From Streptococcus infantis (lineage in GTDB: Bacteria > Bacillota > Bacilli > Lactobacillales > Streptococcaceae), in assembly GCF_015546995.1 (NCBI RefSeq), contig NZ_JADMUH010000001.1, positions 1 through 64,000 on the forward strand: 64,000 nt of DNA. The letters run 5' to 3'. Positions 8,106-16,975 of the stretch are shown one piece after another; position 1 is the stretch's first letter; every line of letters begins with the position of its first letter. The position numbers and the translations under genes were made by a program. The notes beneath the pieces were generated by a model, which did no database searches, was not told where the DNA came from, and was given only the letters and a program-made list of their open reading frames with translations.

Positions 8106-9365
8106 ATGCAGAATCTGAAATTTGCCTTTTCATCTATAATGGCTCACAAGATGCGCTCCTTCTTGACCATGATTGGTATTATCATCGGTGTTTCCTCAGT
8201 TGTCGTAATCATGGCCTTGGGTGACTCTATGTCTCGTCAGGTCAATAAAAACATGACCAAGTCCCAGAAAGACATTCATGTCTTTTTCTCACCTACTAAG
8301 AGTAAGGACGGTTCCTTTACACAAAGACAATCTGCACTGACCTTGTCTGGCGGTCAAGAAGAAGTTTTTGTTGAACCACCAAAACCTCAAGAAGCTTGGG
8401 TTAAGGAAGCTGCAAAGCTTAAGGGAGTAGATAGTTATTACGTAACCAACTCAGCCAATGTGACCTTGACTTATAAGGATAAAAAGGTCGAACACGCTAA
8501 CATGACAGGTGGGAATGTCACCTATATGGATGCGGTCGAAAATGAAATCATTGCAGGTCGTGGACTTAAAGCACAAGATTATAAAGATTTTGCAAGTGTA
8601 ATCATTTTAGATGAAGAACTTGCCAATAGCCTTTTTGGTTCAGCAAAAGAAGCCCTCAACCAAATTGTTGAAGTAAATGAAATCAGTTACCGTGTTATTG
8701 GTGTTTATGCAAGTAAAGAAGCTAAGGCTGCGAAAACATTTGGAGTCGGAGGACTACCAATTACGACCAATATTTCCTTAGCAGCTAATTTTAACACAGA
8801 CGAGATTTCAAATATTGTCTTCCGTGTCAATGATACTAGCTTGACTCAGACTTTGGGTCCAGAGTTGGCAAGAAGAATGACAGAGATTGCGGGGCTTCAA
8901 CAAGGGGAATATCAAGTTGCAGATGCGTCTGCTGCCTTCCAAGAAGTACAACAACTCTTCGGCTTTATAACAACGATAATTAGTGCTATTGCTGGGATTT
9001 CTCTCTTTGTCGGTGGTACTGGTGTTATGAATATCATGCTTGTTTCGGTGACAGAGCGTACCCGTGAGATTGGTCTACGCAAAGCACTAGGAGCCACACG
9101 TGGTAATATTCTAGTTCAGTTCTTGATTGAATCCATGATTTTGACCTTGTTAGGTGGTATCATCGGCCTTGTACTTGCTGCAGGGGTGACCATGCTTGCA
9201 GGCGTATTACTTCAAAACATGATTGCAGGAATCGAAGTTGGTGTATCCATCCCAATCGCTCTCTTTAGTCTAGCGGTCTCAGCTAGTATCGGTATGATAT
9301 TCGGCGTTCTACCAGCCAATAAAGCCTCTAAGCTCGATCCAATCGAAGCTCTTCGCTATGAATAA
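8106..9365 (+). CDS. ABC exporter permease (MacB/FtsX family)
   Basis: A 419-residue permease with one N-terminal membrane segment (about 18-40), a large extracellular MacB-type domain (about 45-280) and three C-terminal membrane segments. The FtsX signature region includes [20 protein letters not shown]. It ends with the typical DPIEALRYE. It forms the membrane core of the MacAB-like system and is the last gene of the operon, followed by a terminator. Confidence 0.93.
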   Translation: MQNLKFAFSSIMAHKMRSFLTMIGIIIGVSSVVVIMALGDSMSRQVNKNMTKSQKDIHVFFSPTKSKDGSFTQRQSALTLSGGQEEVFVEPPKPQEAWVKEAAKLKGVDSYYVTNSANVTLTYKDKKVEHANMTGGNVTYMDAVENEIIAGRGLKAQDYKDFASVIILDEELANSLFGSAKEALNQIVEVNEISYRVIGVYASKEAKAAKTFGVGGLPITTNISLAANFNTDEISNIVFRVNDTSLTQTLGPELARRMTEIAGLQQGEYQVADASAAFQEVQQLFGFITTIISAIAGISLFVGGTGVMNIMLVSVTERTREIGLRKALGATRGNILVQFLIESMILTLLGGIIGLVLAAGVTMLAGVLLQNMIAGIEVGVSIPIALFSLAVSASIGMIFGVLPANKASKLDPIEALRYE

Positions 9366-9378
9366 TTTAAAAGATAAA

Positions 9379-9411
9379 AAACGAGATGGACATTTGTCTG
9401 TCTTGTTTTTG
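9379..9411 (+). terminator. Terminator after the efflux operon
   Basis: A 13-bp stem (9379-9391 with 9396-9408, including three G-T wobbles) is followed by T residues. Confidence 0.65.
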
Positions 9412-9443
9412 TATGGATTTCTCTATCGAAAATCACTAAAAAT

Positions 9444-9453
9444 GTGGTATAAT
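9444..9453 (+). promoter_or_regulatory. Extended -10 promoter of metG
   Basis: TGTGGTATAAT includes TGG directly before TATAAT (9448-9453), 45 nt before the metG start. No T-box leader is visible between promoter and gene. Confidence 0.7.
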
Positions 9454-9498
9454 GAAGTGTTAGAAAAACAGGTTTCATTAGCCTGGAAAGGAAATATT

Positions 9499-11496
9499 AT
9501 GTCTGAAAAGAATTTTTATATTACAACACCGATTTACTATCCATCTGGTAAACTTCATATCGGTTCTGCCTACACAACTATCGCATGTGATGTCTTAGCA
9601 CGTTACAAACGCCTGATGGGCTACGATGTCTTTTATCTGACTGGTCTTGATGAGCATGGTCAAAAGATTCAACAAAAAGCAGAAGAAGCTGGCATCACGC
9701 CTCAAGCCTATGTTGACGGAATGGCAGTTGGTGTTAAAGAACTCTGGCAATTACTGGATATCTCATATGATAAATTTATCCGTACAACTGATGACTACCA
9801 TGAAAAAGTGGTAGCGCAAGTTTTTGAACGCTTGCTTGCTCAAGATGACATCTACCTAGGTGAATATTCTGGCTGGTATTCAGTATCCGATGAGGAATTC
9901 TTTACAGAAAGCCAGCTTGCGGAAGTTTTCCGTGACGAAGCTGGAAATGTGACGGGTGGTATCGCTCCATCAGGTCACGAGGTTGAATGGGTTTCAGAAG
10001 AGTCATACTTCCTTCGCCTCAGCAAATACCAAGACCGCTTGGTCGAATTTTTCAAATCACATCCTGACTTCATCACTCCAGATGGTCGCCTTAATGAAAT
10101 GTTGCGTAACTTCATTGAGCCAGGTTTGGAAGACTTAGCAGTATCTCGTACAACCTTTACCTGGGGTGTACCAGTCCCATCAAATCCAAAACACGTTGTC
10201 TATGTATGGATCGATGCCCTTCTTAACTATGTGACTGCTCTTGGTTATGGTCAAGATGAACACGGTAACTTTGATAAGTTCTGGAATGGAACAGTCTTCC
10301 AAATGGTTGGGAAAGACATCCTTCGTTTCCACTCCATCTACTGGCCAATCCTTCTTATGATGTTGGATGTTAAATTACCTGACCGCTTGATTGCTCATGG
10401 TTGGTTTGTCATGAAAGACGGCAAGATGTCTAAGTCTAAAGGGAATGTCGTTTATCCTGAAATGTTGGTAGAGCGCTATGGCCTCGATCCACTTCGTTAC
10501 TACCTCATGCGTAGCCTTCCAGTCGGTTCAGATGGCACCTTCACTCCAGAGGACTATGTAGGGCGCATCAACTATGAATTGGCAAACGACCTTGGAAACC
10601 TCCTCAACCGTACGGTTTCAATGATTAACAAGTACTTTGATGGTCAAATCCCTGTCTATGTAGAAGGTGTAACAGACTTTGACAATGAACTTGCTCAAGT
10701 GGCAGAACAATCAATCGCTGACTACAATACCTACATGGAAGCAGTTGACTATCCACGTGCACTTGAAGCAGTCTGGACTCTTATCTCACGTACCAATAAA
10801 TACATCGATGAGACAGCTCCATGGGTACTGGCTAAGGACGAAGCGCAACGTGACCAATTGGCAAGTGTGATGAGCCACTTGGCAGCTAGCCTTCGTGTCG
10901 TAGCTCACTTGATTGATCCATTTATGATGGAGACCAGTCGTGCAGTCTTGACACAACTTGGTCTAGCAGAAGTTTCTAGCCTTGAAAACTTGAGCCTGGC
11001 TGATTTCCCTGCAGGTGTAACAGTAGTTGCTAAGGGAACACCAATCTTCCCACGTCTGGATATGGAAGAAGAAATCGCCTATATCAAGGAACAAATGGAA
11101 GGCAACAAGCCTGCCGTCGAAAAAGAGTGGAACCCAGACGAAGTTGAACTCAAACTTAACAAGGAAGAAATTAAGTTTGAAGACTTTGACAAGGTTGAAA
11201 TACGTGTCGCTGAAGTAAAAGAAGTGTCTAAAGTGGAAGGTTCTGATAAGTTGCTTCAATTCCGGTTGGATGCTGGTGATGGTGAAGACCGTCAAATCCT
11301 TTCTGGTATTGCAAAATACTATCCAAACGAACAAGAATTGGTCGGCAAGAAAGTCCAAATCGTTGCCAACCTCAAACCACGTAAGATGATGAAAAAATAT
11401 GTCAGCCAAGGGATGATTCTCTCAGCTGAACATGATGGCAAATTAACCCTTCTCACAGTTGATCCAGCTGTACCAAACGGAAGTGTGATTGGCTAA
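9499..11496 (+). CDS. metG: Methionyl-tRNA synthetase
   Basis: A class I synthetase that charges tRNA-Met, 665 residues. It shows the HIGH-type motif KLHIGSAY near residue 19 and KMSKSKGN near residue 308. A C-terminal tRNA-binding EMAP/OB domain begins around residue 560 ([11 protein letters not shown]). The knuckle between residues 118 and 170 lacks cysteines, as in the zinc-less Gram-positive form. I chose ATG 9499, preceded by AAAGGAA; the longer frame from 9358 would cross the terminator and promoter. Confidence 0.97.
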   Translation: MSEKNFYITTPIYYPSGKLHIGSAYTTIACDVLARYKRLMGYDVFYLTGLDEHGQKIQQKAEEAGITPQAYVDGMAVGVKELWQLLDISYDKFIRTTDDYHEKVVAQVFERLLAQDDIYLGEYSGWYSVSDEEFFTESQLAEVFRDEAGNVTGGIAPSGHEVEWVSEESYFLRLSKYQDRLVEFFKSHPDFITPDGRLNEMLRNFIEPGLEDLAVSRTTFTWGVPVPSNPKHVVYVWIDALLNYVTALGYGQDEHGNFDKFWNGTVFQMVGKDILRFHSIYWPILLMMLDVKLPDRLIAHGWFVMKDGKMSKSKGNVVYPEMLVERYGLDPLRYYLMRSLPVGSDGTFTPEDYVGRINYELANDLGNLLNRTVSMINKYFDGQIPVYVEGVTDFDNELAQVAEQSIADYNTYMEAVDYPRALEAVWTLISRTNKYIDETAPWVLAKDEAQRDQLASVMSHLAASLRVVAHLIDPFMMETSRAVLTQLGLAEVSSLENLSLADFPAGVTVVAKGTPIFPRLDMEEEIAYIKEQMEGNKPAVEKEWNPDEVELKLNKEEIKFEDFDKVEIRVAEVKEVSKVEGSDKLLQFRLDAGDGEDRQILSGIAKYYPNEQELVGKKVQIVANLKPRKMMKKYVSQGMILSAEHDGKLTLLTVDPAVPNGSVIG

Positions 11497-11502
11497 GATT
11501 TA

Positions 11503-11532
11503 AAAAGAACCAGTTTAAACTGGTTCTTTTCT
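11503..11532 (+). terminator. Terminator of metG
   Basis: A near-perfect palindrome, AAAGAACCAGTTT followed by AAACTGGTTCTTT, then a T-rich stretch. Confidence 0.85.
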
Positions 11533-11547
11533 TTTGTAATGTAGTAG

Positions 11548-11576
11548 TTGATAAAAGTGCCATTCTACTTTATAAT
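11548..11576 (+). promoter_or_regulatory. Promoter of the aldo/keto reductase gene
   Basis: TTGATA (11548-11553) and TATAAT (11571-11576) with 17-nt spacing. The predicted start near 11583 rules out the ATG at 11579 as the translation start. Confidence 0.8.
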
Positions 11577-11599
11577 GAATGAAAACGGAGGAAATTGCC

Positions 11600-12526
11600 A
11601 TGAAATACATTCCATTTAGTCAAGAGAAAAGAGAATTGTCCGAAATCGTTCTAGGCATGATGCGAATCAGTGACAAGTCGGTTAAAGAGGTTGAGGACTT
11701 GGTTGAAACAGCCCTATCTGTAGGAATCAATGCCTTTGACTTGGCAGATATCTATGGTGGAGGTCGTTGCGAAGAATTACTGGGTCAAGTGTTAAACAAT
11801 CGTCCTGACCTTCGTGAAAAGATGTGGATCCAGTCCAAGTGTGGCATTCGCATAGAAGAATTTACCTATTTTGATTTTTCAAAAGATTATATTTTAGAAT
11901 CAGTAGACGGGATTCTAAAAAGATTGCAGGTTGATTATCTAGATAGCTTGCTTCTCCATCGTCCAGACGCTTTGATGGAAGCTGATCAAGTTGCTCAAGC
12001 CTTTGAAATTCTACACACATCAGGTAAAGTTCGAGACTTCGGTGTGTCCAATCAAAATCCTATGATGATGGAATTACTGAAGAAAGAGGTCAAACAACCT
12101 TTATCTATCAATCAATTACAACTAAGCGCAGCTTTCACGCCAGGATTTGCATCAGGTTTCCATGTCAATATGGAAGGTGATAAGGCAGCTTTGCGTGATG
12201 GTAGCATCTTTGAATACTGCAAATTAAACGACATGGTTATTCAGGCCTGGTCAGTCTTGCAGTTCGGATATTTCAAAGGGAATTTTGTCGGCAATGAGAA
12301 GTTCCAACAACTAAACCAAGTCCTAAATCGATTAGCCTTAAAATACGGTGTGAGCCCTTCAGCTATTGCTATCGCTTGGGTGTTACGCTATCCAGCTAAG
12401 ATGCAAGCAGTAGTAGGAACAACTAACCCTAAACATTTGATAGAAGCCAGCCAAGCAAGTCATGTCAACCTGACTCGAAAGGAATGGTATGAGATTTACC
12501 TCGCAGCAGGGAATGATTTGCCATAG
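11600..12526 (+). CDS. Aldo/keto reductase family oxidoreductase
   Basis: A 308-residue NADPH-dependent TIM-barrel reductase. Catalytic tetrad positions are visible: Asp and Tyr in AFDLADIYGGG, Lys in WIQSKCG and His in SLLLHRPD. It resembles the YdhF-like branch. Substrate is unknown, probably a carbonyl compound. The start at 11600 is chosen because GGAGGA lies just upstream and the promoter excludes the earlier ATG. Confidence 0.88.
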   Translation: MKYIPFSQEKRELSEIVLGMMRISDKSVKEVEDLVETALSVGINAFDLADIYGGGRCEELLGQVLNNRPDLREKMWIQSKCGIRIEEFTYFDFSKDYILESVDGILKRLQVDYLDSLLLHRPDALMEADQVAQAFEILHTSGKVRDFGVSNQNPMMMELLKKEVKQPLSINQLQLSAAFTPGFASGFHVNMEGDKAALRDGSIFEYCKLNDMVIQAWSVLQFGYFKGNFVGNEKFQQLNQVLNRLALKYGVSPSAIAIAWVLRYPAKMQAVVGTTNPKHLIEASQASHVNLTRKEWYEIYLAAGNDLP

Positions 12527-12556
12527 GAAAAAATGCATTTTAAGAAATCACAGTCA

Positions 12557-12583
12557 AAAAGCCGTTGGAAAACGGTTTTTTGT
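12557..12583 (+). terminator. Terminator after the aldo/keto reductase gene
   Basis: The stem AAAAGCCGTT/AACGGTTTT with loop GGAA is followed by six T residues. Confidence 0.8.
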
Positions 12584-12589
12584 TATAAT
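12581..12589 (+). promoter_or_regulatory. Extended -10 promoter of the DUF2829-SDR pair
   Basis: TGTTATAAT lies directly on the tail of the previous terminator, with TATAAT at 12584-12589. A 35-nt leader with AAAGGAG follows. Confidence 0.65.
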
Positions 12590-12624
12590 GAAATTAAGAT
12601 TTATAGATAACAAAGGAGAAAAAC

Positions 12625-12861
12625 ATGACATTCGAAGAAATCCTGCCTGGACTAAAGGCAAAAAAGAAATATGTGCGTACTGGCTGGGGAGGAGCTGAAA
12701 ACTATGTCCAGCTTTTTGATACCATCGAGCAAAATGGAGTGGCTCTGGAAGTGACACCTTATTTCCTCATTAACGTGTCTGGTGAAGGCGAAGGCTTTTC
12801 CATGTGGAGTCCAACTCCTTGTGATGTCTTAGCGACAGACTGGGTGGAAGTACATGACTAA
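12625..12861 (+). CDS. DUF2829 domain protein (Tad2-like fold)
   Basis: A 78-residue protein made almost entirely of a DUF2829 domain: the start TFEEILPGLKAGKK-like helix, the aromatic GWGG region and the C-terminal SPTPCDVLATDWVEV. DUF2829 is the family that includes phage Tad2, which binds the signalling molecule of Thoeris defence. Here the gene is chromosomal and overlaps an SDR gene by 8 nt, so a housekeeping nucleotide-binding role is as likely. Ligand is unknown. Confidence 0.8.
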   Translation: MTFEEILPGLKAKKKYVRTGWGGAENYVQLFDTIEQNGVALEVTPYFLINVSGEGEGFSMWSPTPCDVLATDWVEVHD

Positions 12862-13552
12862 ACGTGTACTGATTACAGGTGTGAGCTCAGGGATTGGTCT
12901 GGCTCAAGCTCGACTCTTTTTAGAAAAAGGTTATCAGGTTTTTGGAGTGGATCAGGGTGAAAATCCTGCCTTACAAGGTGACTTTCGCTTTCTACAACGT
13001 GATTTAACACTTGACTTAGAACCAATTTTTGACTGGTGCCCTCAGGTAGATGTCTTGTGCAATACAGCGGGAGTATTGGATGATTACAAACCGCTTCTTG
13101 AGCAAAGCGCTCAGGAGATTCAGGAAATCTTTGAGATCAACTATGTGACTCCGGTAGAGCTGACACGGCATTATCTGACTAAAATGTTGGAGAAGAAGCG
13201 AGGGATCATCATCAATATGTGTTCCATTGCTTCAAGTCTAGCAGGCGGAGGTGGGCACGCCTATACCTCTTCTAAACATGCCTTAGCAGGATTTACCAAG
13301 CAATTAGCTTTAGACTATGCTGAAGCTGGTATTCAGGTTTTTGGCATTGCTCCTGGTGCAGTTAAGACTGGTATGACAGCAGCTGACTTTGAGCTAGGTG
13401 GACTAGCTGACTGGGTAGCCAGTGAAACACCTATCAAACGCTGGATTGAGCCAGAGGAAGTGGCAGAAGTCAGCCTCTTTTTAGCAAGCGGAAAGGCAAG
13501 CGCCATGCAGGGACAGATTCTGACTATTGATGGTGGTTGGTCTTTGAAGTAA
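12854..13552 (+). CDS. Short-chain dehydrogenase/reductase (FabG-like)
   Basis: A 232-residue NAD(P)-dependent oxidoreductase with the cofactor loop GVSSGIG (residues 8-14), the NTAG segment and the catalytic Ser-Tyr-Lys set in NMCSIAS and YTSSKHA. It ends with the typical GQILTIDGGWS. FabG itself is usually 243 residues and located in the fab cluster, so this is a paralogue of unknown substrate. It is translationally coupled to the DUF2829 gene. Confidence 0.88.
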   Translation: MTKRVLITGVSSGIGLAQARLFLEKGYQVFGVDQGENPALQGDFRFLQRDLTLDLEPIFDWCPQVDVLCNTAGVLDDYKPLLEQSAQEIQEIFEINYVTPVELTRHYLTKMLEKKRGIIINMCSIASSLAGGGGHAYTSSKHALAGFTKQLALDYAEAGIQVFGIAPGAVKTGMTAADFELGGLADWVASETPIKRWIEPEEVAEVSLFLASGKASAMQGQILTIDGGWSLK

Positions 13553-13588
13553 TATAGTTGATACTCAGTGAATATGTGGAGGTGAACT

Positions 13589-13924
13589 ATGAAAAGAGAT
13601 GAGTTTGGATTTATCTTGCCCAATCTCTACTATCAGTTTTTAACGGAGTGGAAAGAGATTGACCCCTATGAAGTTGGAGATTCAGGCATCTGTTTGTATG
13701 CCAAGGAGGATCTTCAAGAGCGTAATGAGACTTATCAGATTGAGGAAGTAGAGCCAGATTACTTTATGATTGGACAGGAAGGTGATTTGGCCTACTTTAT
13801 TAAGAAAAATGCAGATGATTGCATTTATGAAAATGACTTGGGTGCTTTAGGATCCTTAGAAATGCAAAAAGTAGCTGCAAACGTCTATGACTTTATTGAT
13901 AAGGTATTGGAAGAAAAATTGTAG
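13589..13924 (+). CDS. Small acidic protein, SMI1/KNR4 (SUKH)-like immunity candidate
   Basis: A 111-residue acidic protein. The pattern of an N-terminal helix with LPNLYYQFLTEW, a central acidic beta region and a C-terminal helix resembles the SUKH fold of contact-toxin immunity proteins, but similarity is remote. It starts after GGAGG and is followed after 19 nt by a clearer SUKH protein. It is the first of five small genes in an immunity-like block with no toxin. Confidence 0.55.
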   Translation: MKRDEFGFILPNLYYQFLTEWKEIDPYEVGDSGICLYAKEDLQERNETYQIEEVEPDYFMIGQEGDLAYFIKKNADDCIYENDLGALGSLEMQKVAANVYDFIDKVLEEKL

Positions 13925-13943
13925 AAAACTGAAGGGAGTAATC

Positions 13944-14363
13944 ATGTTTAGGATGCTTGATGAAGATTCACCGATTTCAAAAGAAGACCTTTTACAATTT
14001 GAGGAGATTCTTGGAAAGAAATTGCCAAAAACTATGTTGGACTTTTATCTCAAGCACAACGGTGGCCAGCCCCAAGTAATGGGTGTCCACGATGGACATC
14101 ATCTCTTTCCTTTTAATTCCTTTAATTCACTTGATGAGATGAGGAAGTCTATGAAATGGTTTGACGATGAGGTTGTGCCTGAAGGATTTAAGGCAACAGA
14201 CCTTCTCCATTTCGCCTATGATCCTGGATCTGGTAACTATGCTCTTTCTCTAAAGCCAGAGGACTATGGAAAGGTTTACTTCTATGTTCTAGAAGAAAAA
14301 GCTGAGATCTATGGTCAATGGCCATCTTTTGAGGATTTTTTGAATTCCTTTGTTGAAGAGTGA
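13944..14363 (+). CDS. SMI1/KNR4 (SUKH) family protein
   Basis: A 139-residue protein with the classic SUKH signature: LQFEEILGKKLPKTMLDFYLKHNGG, then a beta-rich acidic middle and a C-terminal SFEDFLNSF helix. Proteins of this family commonly neutralise polymorphic toxins. Start at 13944 follows GAAGGGAG; a longer frame would overlap the upstream gene. No cognate toxin is in the window. Confidence 0.82.
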   Translation: MFRMLDEDSPISKEDLLQFEEILGKKLPKTMLDFYLKHNGGQPQVMGVHDGHHLFPFNSFNSLDEMRKSMKWFDDEVVPEGFKATDLLHFAYDPGSGNYALSLKPEDYGKVYFYVLEEKAEIYGQWPSFEDFLNSFVEE

Positions 14364-14381
14364 GACGAAAAAGGAGAAGGG

Positions 14382-14720
14382 ATGCGGAAACACCAAGAAC
14401 TTTCACTAGAGCAGATCATCGAGCAGGTGCGCGTGGACAAGTTTTTTTCAGATGATTTTTGCCTCTATGGCAAGGAGGATGGAGAACTGGCACTAGAAAG
14501 GCTCTATTGGGTATCAGATTATCCGGATATCGTGGAAGACCGTGATGTCTACCCGGCTGATGTAGCGGAGCAAGATCTCCAGCTAGTCTACTATGGAGAG
14601 CAGTTGTTTGATGTTCTCTCGGTTGCACTTGAGGAAAAACCAAATGCAAGTCACCAAGACTTGGTTGATGCTTTAAATTATTATAATCGGTACGATATCT
14701 TTATGAACTTTGAAAGCTAG
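14382..14720 (+). CDS. Small acidic protein, possible immunity protein
   Basis: A 112-residue acidic protein with the segment FFSDDFCLYGKEDGELALERLYWVSDYP and a C-terminal region ending NYYNRYDIFMNFES. I think it belongs to a DUF7716-type family found in toxin-immunity neighbourhoods, but cannot confirm this. It sits 18 nt after the SUKH gene with AAAGGAGAAGGG as SD. Confidence 0.6.
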   Translation: MRKHQELSLEQIIEQVRVDKFFSDDFCLYGKEDGELALERLYWVSDYPDIVEDRDVYPADVAEQDLQLVYYGEQLFDVLSVALEEKPNASHQDLVDALNYYNRYDIFMNFES

Positions 14721-14781
14721 TAAGCATACTAGATTTATGCAGTTTCATTGATAATTAACAAATACAACAAGGAGTTAAGAA

Positions 14782-15153
14782 ATGATAGATTATGAAAACA
14801 TAAATGAAAAAATTGCCCCTTTTAGCCTGCTTGTATATTATGAGGATCCTCAAAATGTTCGAGGGTCGCTCATTTATTACCCTGATGGAGAATACAGACA
14901 GGAAGTGTTTGACACTCGAGAAGAGGAGGGATTTGAAGGAAATGGCTACGATTGGGCATCCTTGGCTTTGGTATTTTTGGAGGAAAAAATGCCTGAATTA
15001 AGCGATACTATCGACTTTGATCCTGAAGGAAGTATGTTTTGCGCCTATTCTTCCAAGGTGGACGCCTTGGCTAAATTCGCTTTAGAATTTAAAGAATTTT
15101 GCGATGATATTGAAGCTATGAAAGACTTGTTCAGTCGAGCAGAGTTGGATTAG
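14782..15153 (+). CDS. Imm51-like immunity protein
   Basis: A 123-residue acidic protein. The central EGNGYDWASLALVFLEEK segment is the hallmark I associate with immunity protein 51, followed by FDPEGSMFCAYS and a C-terminal helical LAKFALEFKEF. The family is predicted to neutralise secreted or contact toxins. It has its own AAGGAG SD and no partner toxin nearby. Confidence 0.65.
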   Translation: MIDYENINEKIAPFSLLVYYEDPQNVRGSLIYYPDGEYRQEVFDTREEEGFEGNGYDWASLALVFLEEKMPELSDTIDFDPEGSMFCAYSSKVDALAKFALEFKEFCDDIEAMKDLFSRAELD

Positions 15154-15204
15154 TTGACTAAAATCTCTTTAAATTTTTTTAAAAAAGAATAGAAAGGATT
15201 TCAG

Positions 15205-15810
15205 ATGAAGCTATCAGAAGTAGTTGAGCTAGTGGAAAATAATCCAGACCTACATCCCTATTTAGATAAAATATTAAAAAAGAATAAGAAGACCCAAGTT
15301 AGCTATCTCGAATCACTGAATCGTCTGGCCTATTTACTTTATCTGGATGGTCAAGAGGAAATGGCTAAGGAATTATTAGATAGGATCATACAAGTTCCAT
15401 TTGAAGGGAATTATAACACTTGGACCTTTGTTGATAGCGCTCTGGTTTTATTGGCCTATCTGGAAAGAGAGGCAGAAAATCAGGTACTCGTCTATAAAAA
15501 ACTCCTTTTATCTCCATTAGAACAGGGGGAGGAATCCACTCAAAAAATTAGAAGGAGAGTTCATCAGAGATTTTTGAATGGTGATAGCTTGGAGCAAAAG
15601 CTTGCAAAAATCGAGCAGGCACCAAGCCCTGAATCAGAAATGGAACGTCGTCTGCTATACCTGACTGATTTATTAAAGATTCACCTTTTTATTGATGAGT
15701 CAACGTGTGAAGAGACAGATATCCAAGCAAAAATCGAAGAGAATATGGAGATACTAAAGAAGTATATCCAGGAGCATGAAATCTATAGCCTCTTTCCTTT
15801 TAAAGGATAA
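15205..15810 (+). CDS. Hypothetical helical protein of the immunity block
   Basis: A 201-residue, mostly helical, acidic protein. The stretch NRLAYLLYLDGQEEMAKELLDRI looks like a TPR-type helix pair. It may be a DUF6707-type family, from memory only. It is the last gene of the immunity-like block, with AGAAAGGA as SD, and lies 40 nt upstream of the NUDIX gene. Confidence 0.6.
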   Translation: MKLSEVVELVENNPDLHPYLDKILKKNKKTQVSYLESLNRLAYLLYLDGQEEMAKELLDRIIQVPFEGNYNTWTFVDSALVLLAYLEREAENQVLVYKKLLLSPLEQGEESTQKIRRRVHQRFLNGDSLEQKLAKIEQAPSPESEMERRLLYLTDLLKIHLFIDESTCEETDIQAKIEENMEILKKYIQEHEIYSLFPFKG

Positions 15811-15850
15811 GGTGAGTTAGCAATCTTGGACTTTTAGAAAAGAGTAGAAT

Positions 15851-16348
15851 ATGGAAATCAAAAATCACTTTGGTGTCTATGGCATTTGCTTTGAAAATGG
15901 GAAATTGCTCTGCATTGAGAAAACGAGAGGACCTTATCAACATCGTTTTGATCTACCGGGTGGTAGTCAGGAAGTTGGTGAGGGACTGACTGAAACCCTC
16001 AAGAGAGAAGTTCTGGAAGAGACGGGTTACATGCTTAGCCGGTATTCAAATCCTAGGGTTTATGACGTGCTGGTTCAAGAAGAAGGGAAAGACTTCGCAG
16101 TACACCATATCATGGCCTTTTATGATATCGTACTCGATTTCGAAGGCTCTCAAAAGTCGATTCCTCATGAAGTTCTTGATGGAAGTAATGATTCAGCAAA
16201 TGCCATTTGGCTTCCTCTTGAGCAGATTACCGAAGAAAATGCGTCGCCTTTAGTATTAAAAGTGAAGGCAGAGTTACGAGGATTTCCAGAATTAGAACTG
16301 ACAAGCTATAAGAATTGGAAAGTAAAAGAAAAGAAGGAGAAAAAATGA
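15851..16348 (+). CDS. NUDIX hydrolase
   Basis: A 165-residue protein with a complete Nudix box from about residue 39 (G-x5-E-x7-REVLEETGY, inside GSQEVGEGLTETL). Nudix enzymes cleave nucleoside diphosphate-X compounds; the substrate is not evident. The stop codon overlaps the ATG of the ASCH gene (ATGA), so the two are coupled. Confidence 0.87.
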   Translation: MEIKNHFGVYGICFENGKLLCIEKTRGPYQHRFDLPGGSQEVGEGLTETLKREVLEETGYMLSRYSNPRVYDVLVQEEGKDFAVHHIMAFYDIVLDFEGSQKSIPHEVLDGSNDSANAIWLPLEQITEENASPLVLKVKAELRGFPELELTSYKNWKVKEKKEKK

Positions 16349-16785
16349 CACCTCAAGAAATGTGGAATGCCTACAAGCAAATTAACCCCTCGATCGGAGA
16401 TGAAATCGATGCTTGGGCTTTTGGAGTAGAAGCTGATCTCTTGGCAGATTTGGTGTTAAAAGGTGAAAAGACGGCAACTGCATCAGCCTATGATCTTTAT
16501 GCAGTTGATAACGACCCCCTGCCACAAGAAGGGACCTTTGATATTATTTTAGACAGTCAAGATCAAGCTGTCTGCATTGTCGAAGTCACAAAGGTTTCTG
16601 TTCAGCCTTTCCATCAAGTGTCAGCCGACCATGCCTACAAGGAAGGTGAGGGTGATAAATCTCTGGCCTATTGGCGTCAAGTTCATGAGGAGGTTTTCAC
16701 CGAGTGGATGAGCGAGGCCGAACTGACTTTTACACCTGACAGCAAGGTTGTTTTAGAAGAATTTCGCAAGGTCTACCCTTTGTAG
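16345..16785 (+). CDS. ASCH domain-containing protein
   Basis: A 146-residue ASCH protein, a PUA-like fold that binds RNA or nucleosides. Conserved features are KGEKTATASAY and the charged GEGDKSLAYWRQVHEEVF segment. Some relatives are N4-acetylcytidine amidohydrolases, so nucleoside repair or salvage is possible. Start at 16345 is supported by AAGGAG and the 4-nt overlap with the Nudix gene. Confidence 0.85.
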   Translation: MTPQEMWNAYKQINPSIGDEIDAWAFGVEADLLADLVLKGEKTATASAYDLYAVDNDPLPQEGTFDIILDSQDQAVCIVEVTKVSVQPFHQVSADHAYKEGEGDKSLAYWRQVHEEVFTEWMSEAELTFTPDSKVVLEEFRKVYPL

Positions 16786-16805
16786 ACAACTAGAAGGAAG
16801 AAAGT

Positions 16806-16834
16806 TTTGGAAATCATTATCCAAAGCTTTTTTT
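16806..16834 (+). terminator. Possible terminator after the ASCH gene
   Basis: A 6-bp stem TTTGGA/TCCAAA with an 8-nt loop is followed by GC and seven T residues. It is weaker than the hairpin at 16862. Confidence 0.5.
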
Positions 16835-16861
16835 GACTTTAAATGATAAAACAAGCAAACA

Positions 16862-16889
16862 AAAAGCGGACAATCATGTCCGCTTTTTT
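16862..16889. terminator. Strong terminator hairpin
   Basis: An 11-bp perfect stem (AAAAGCGGACA with TGTCCGCTTTT, loop ATCA) has a T-run on the plus side and an A-run on the other. It separates the NUDIX-ASCH unit from the convergent surface-protein gene. Confidence 0.85.
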
Positions 16890-16975
16890 GAATCTAGCAA
16901 GTGAAGTTCTGGATAAAGTATATCAAAGATGTTTATCTTTTGAATCCCTATTCATATCACTTCTACATTGGTTGA

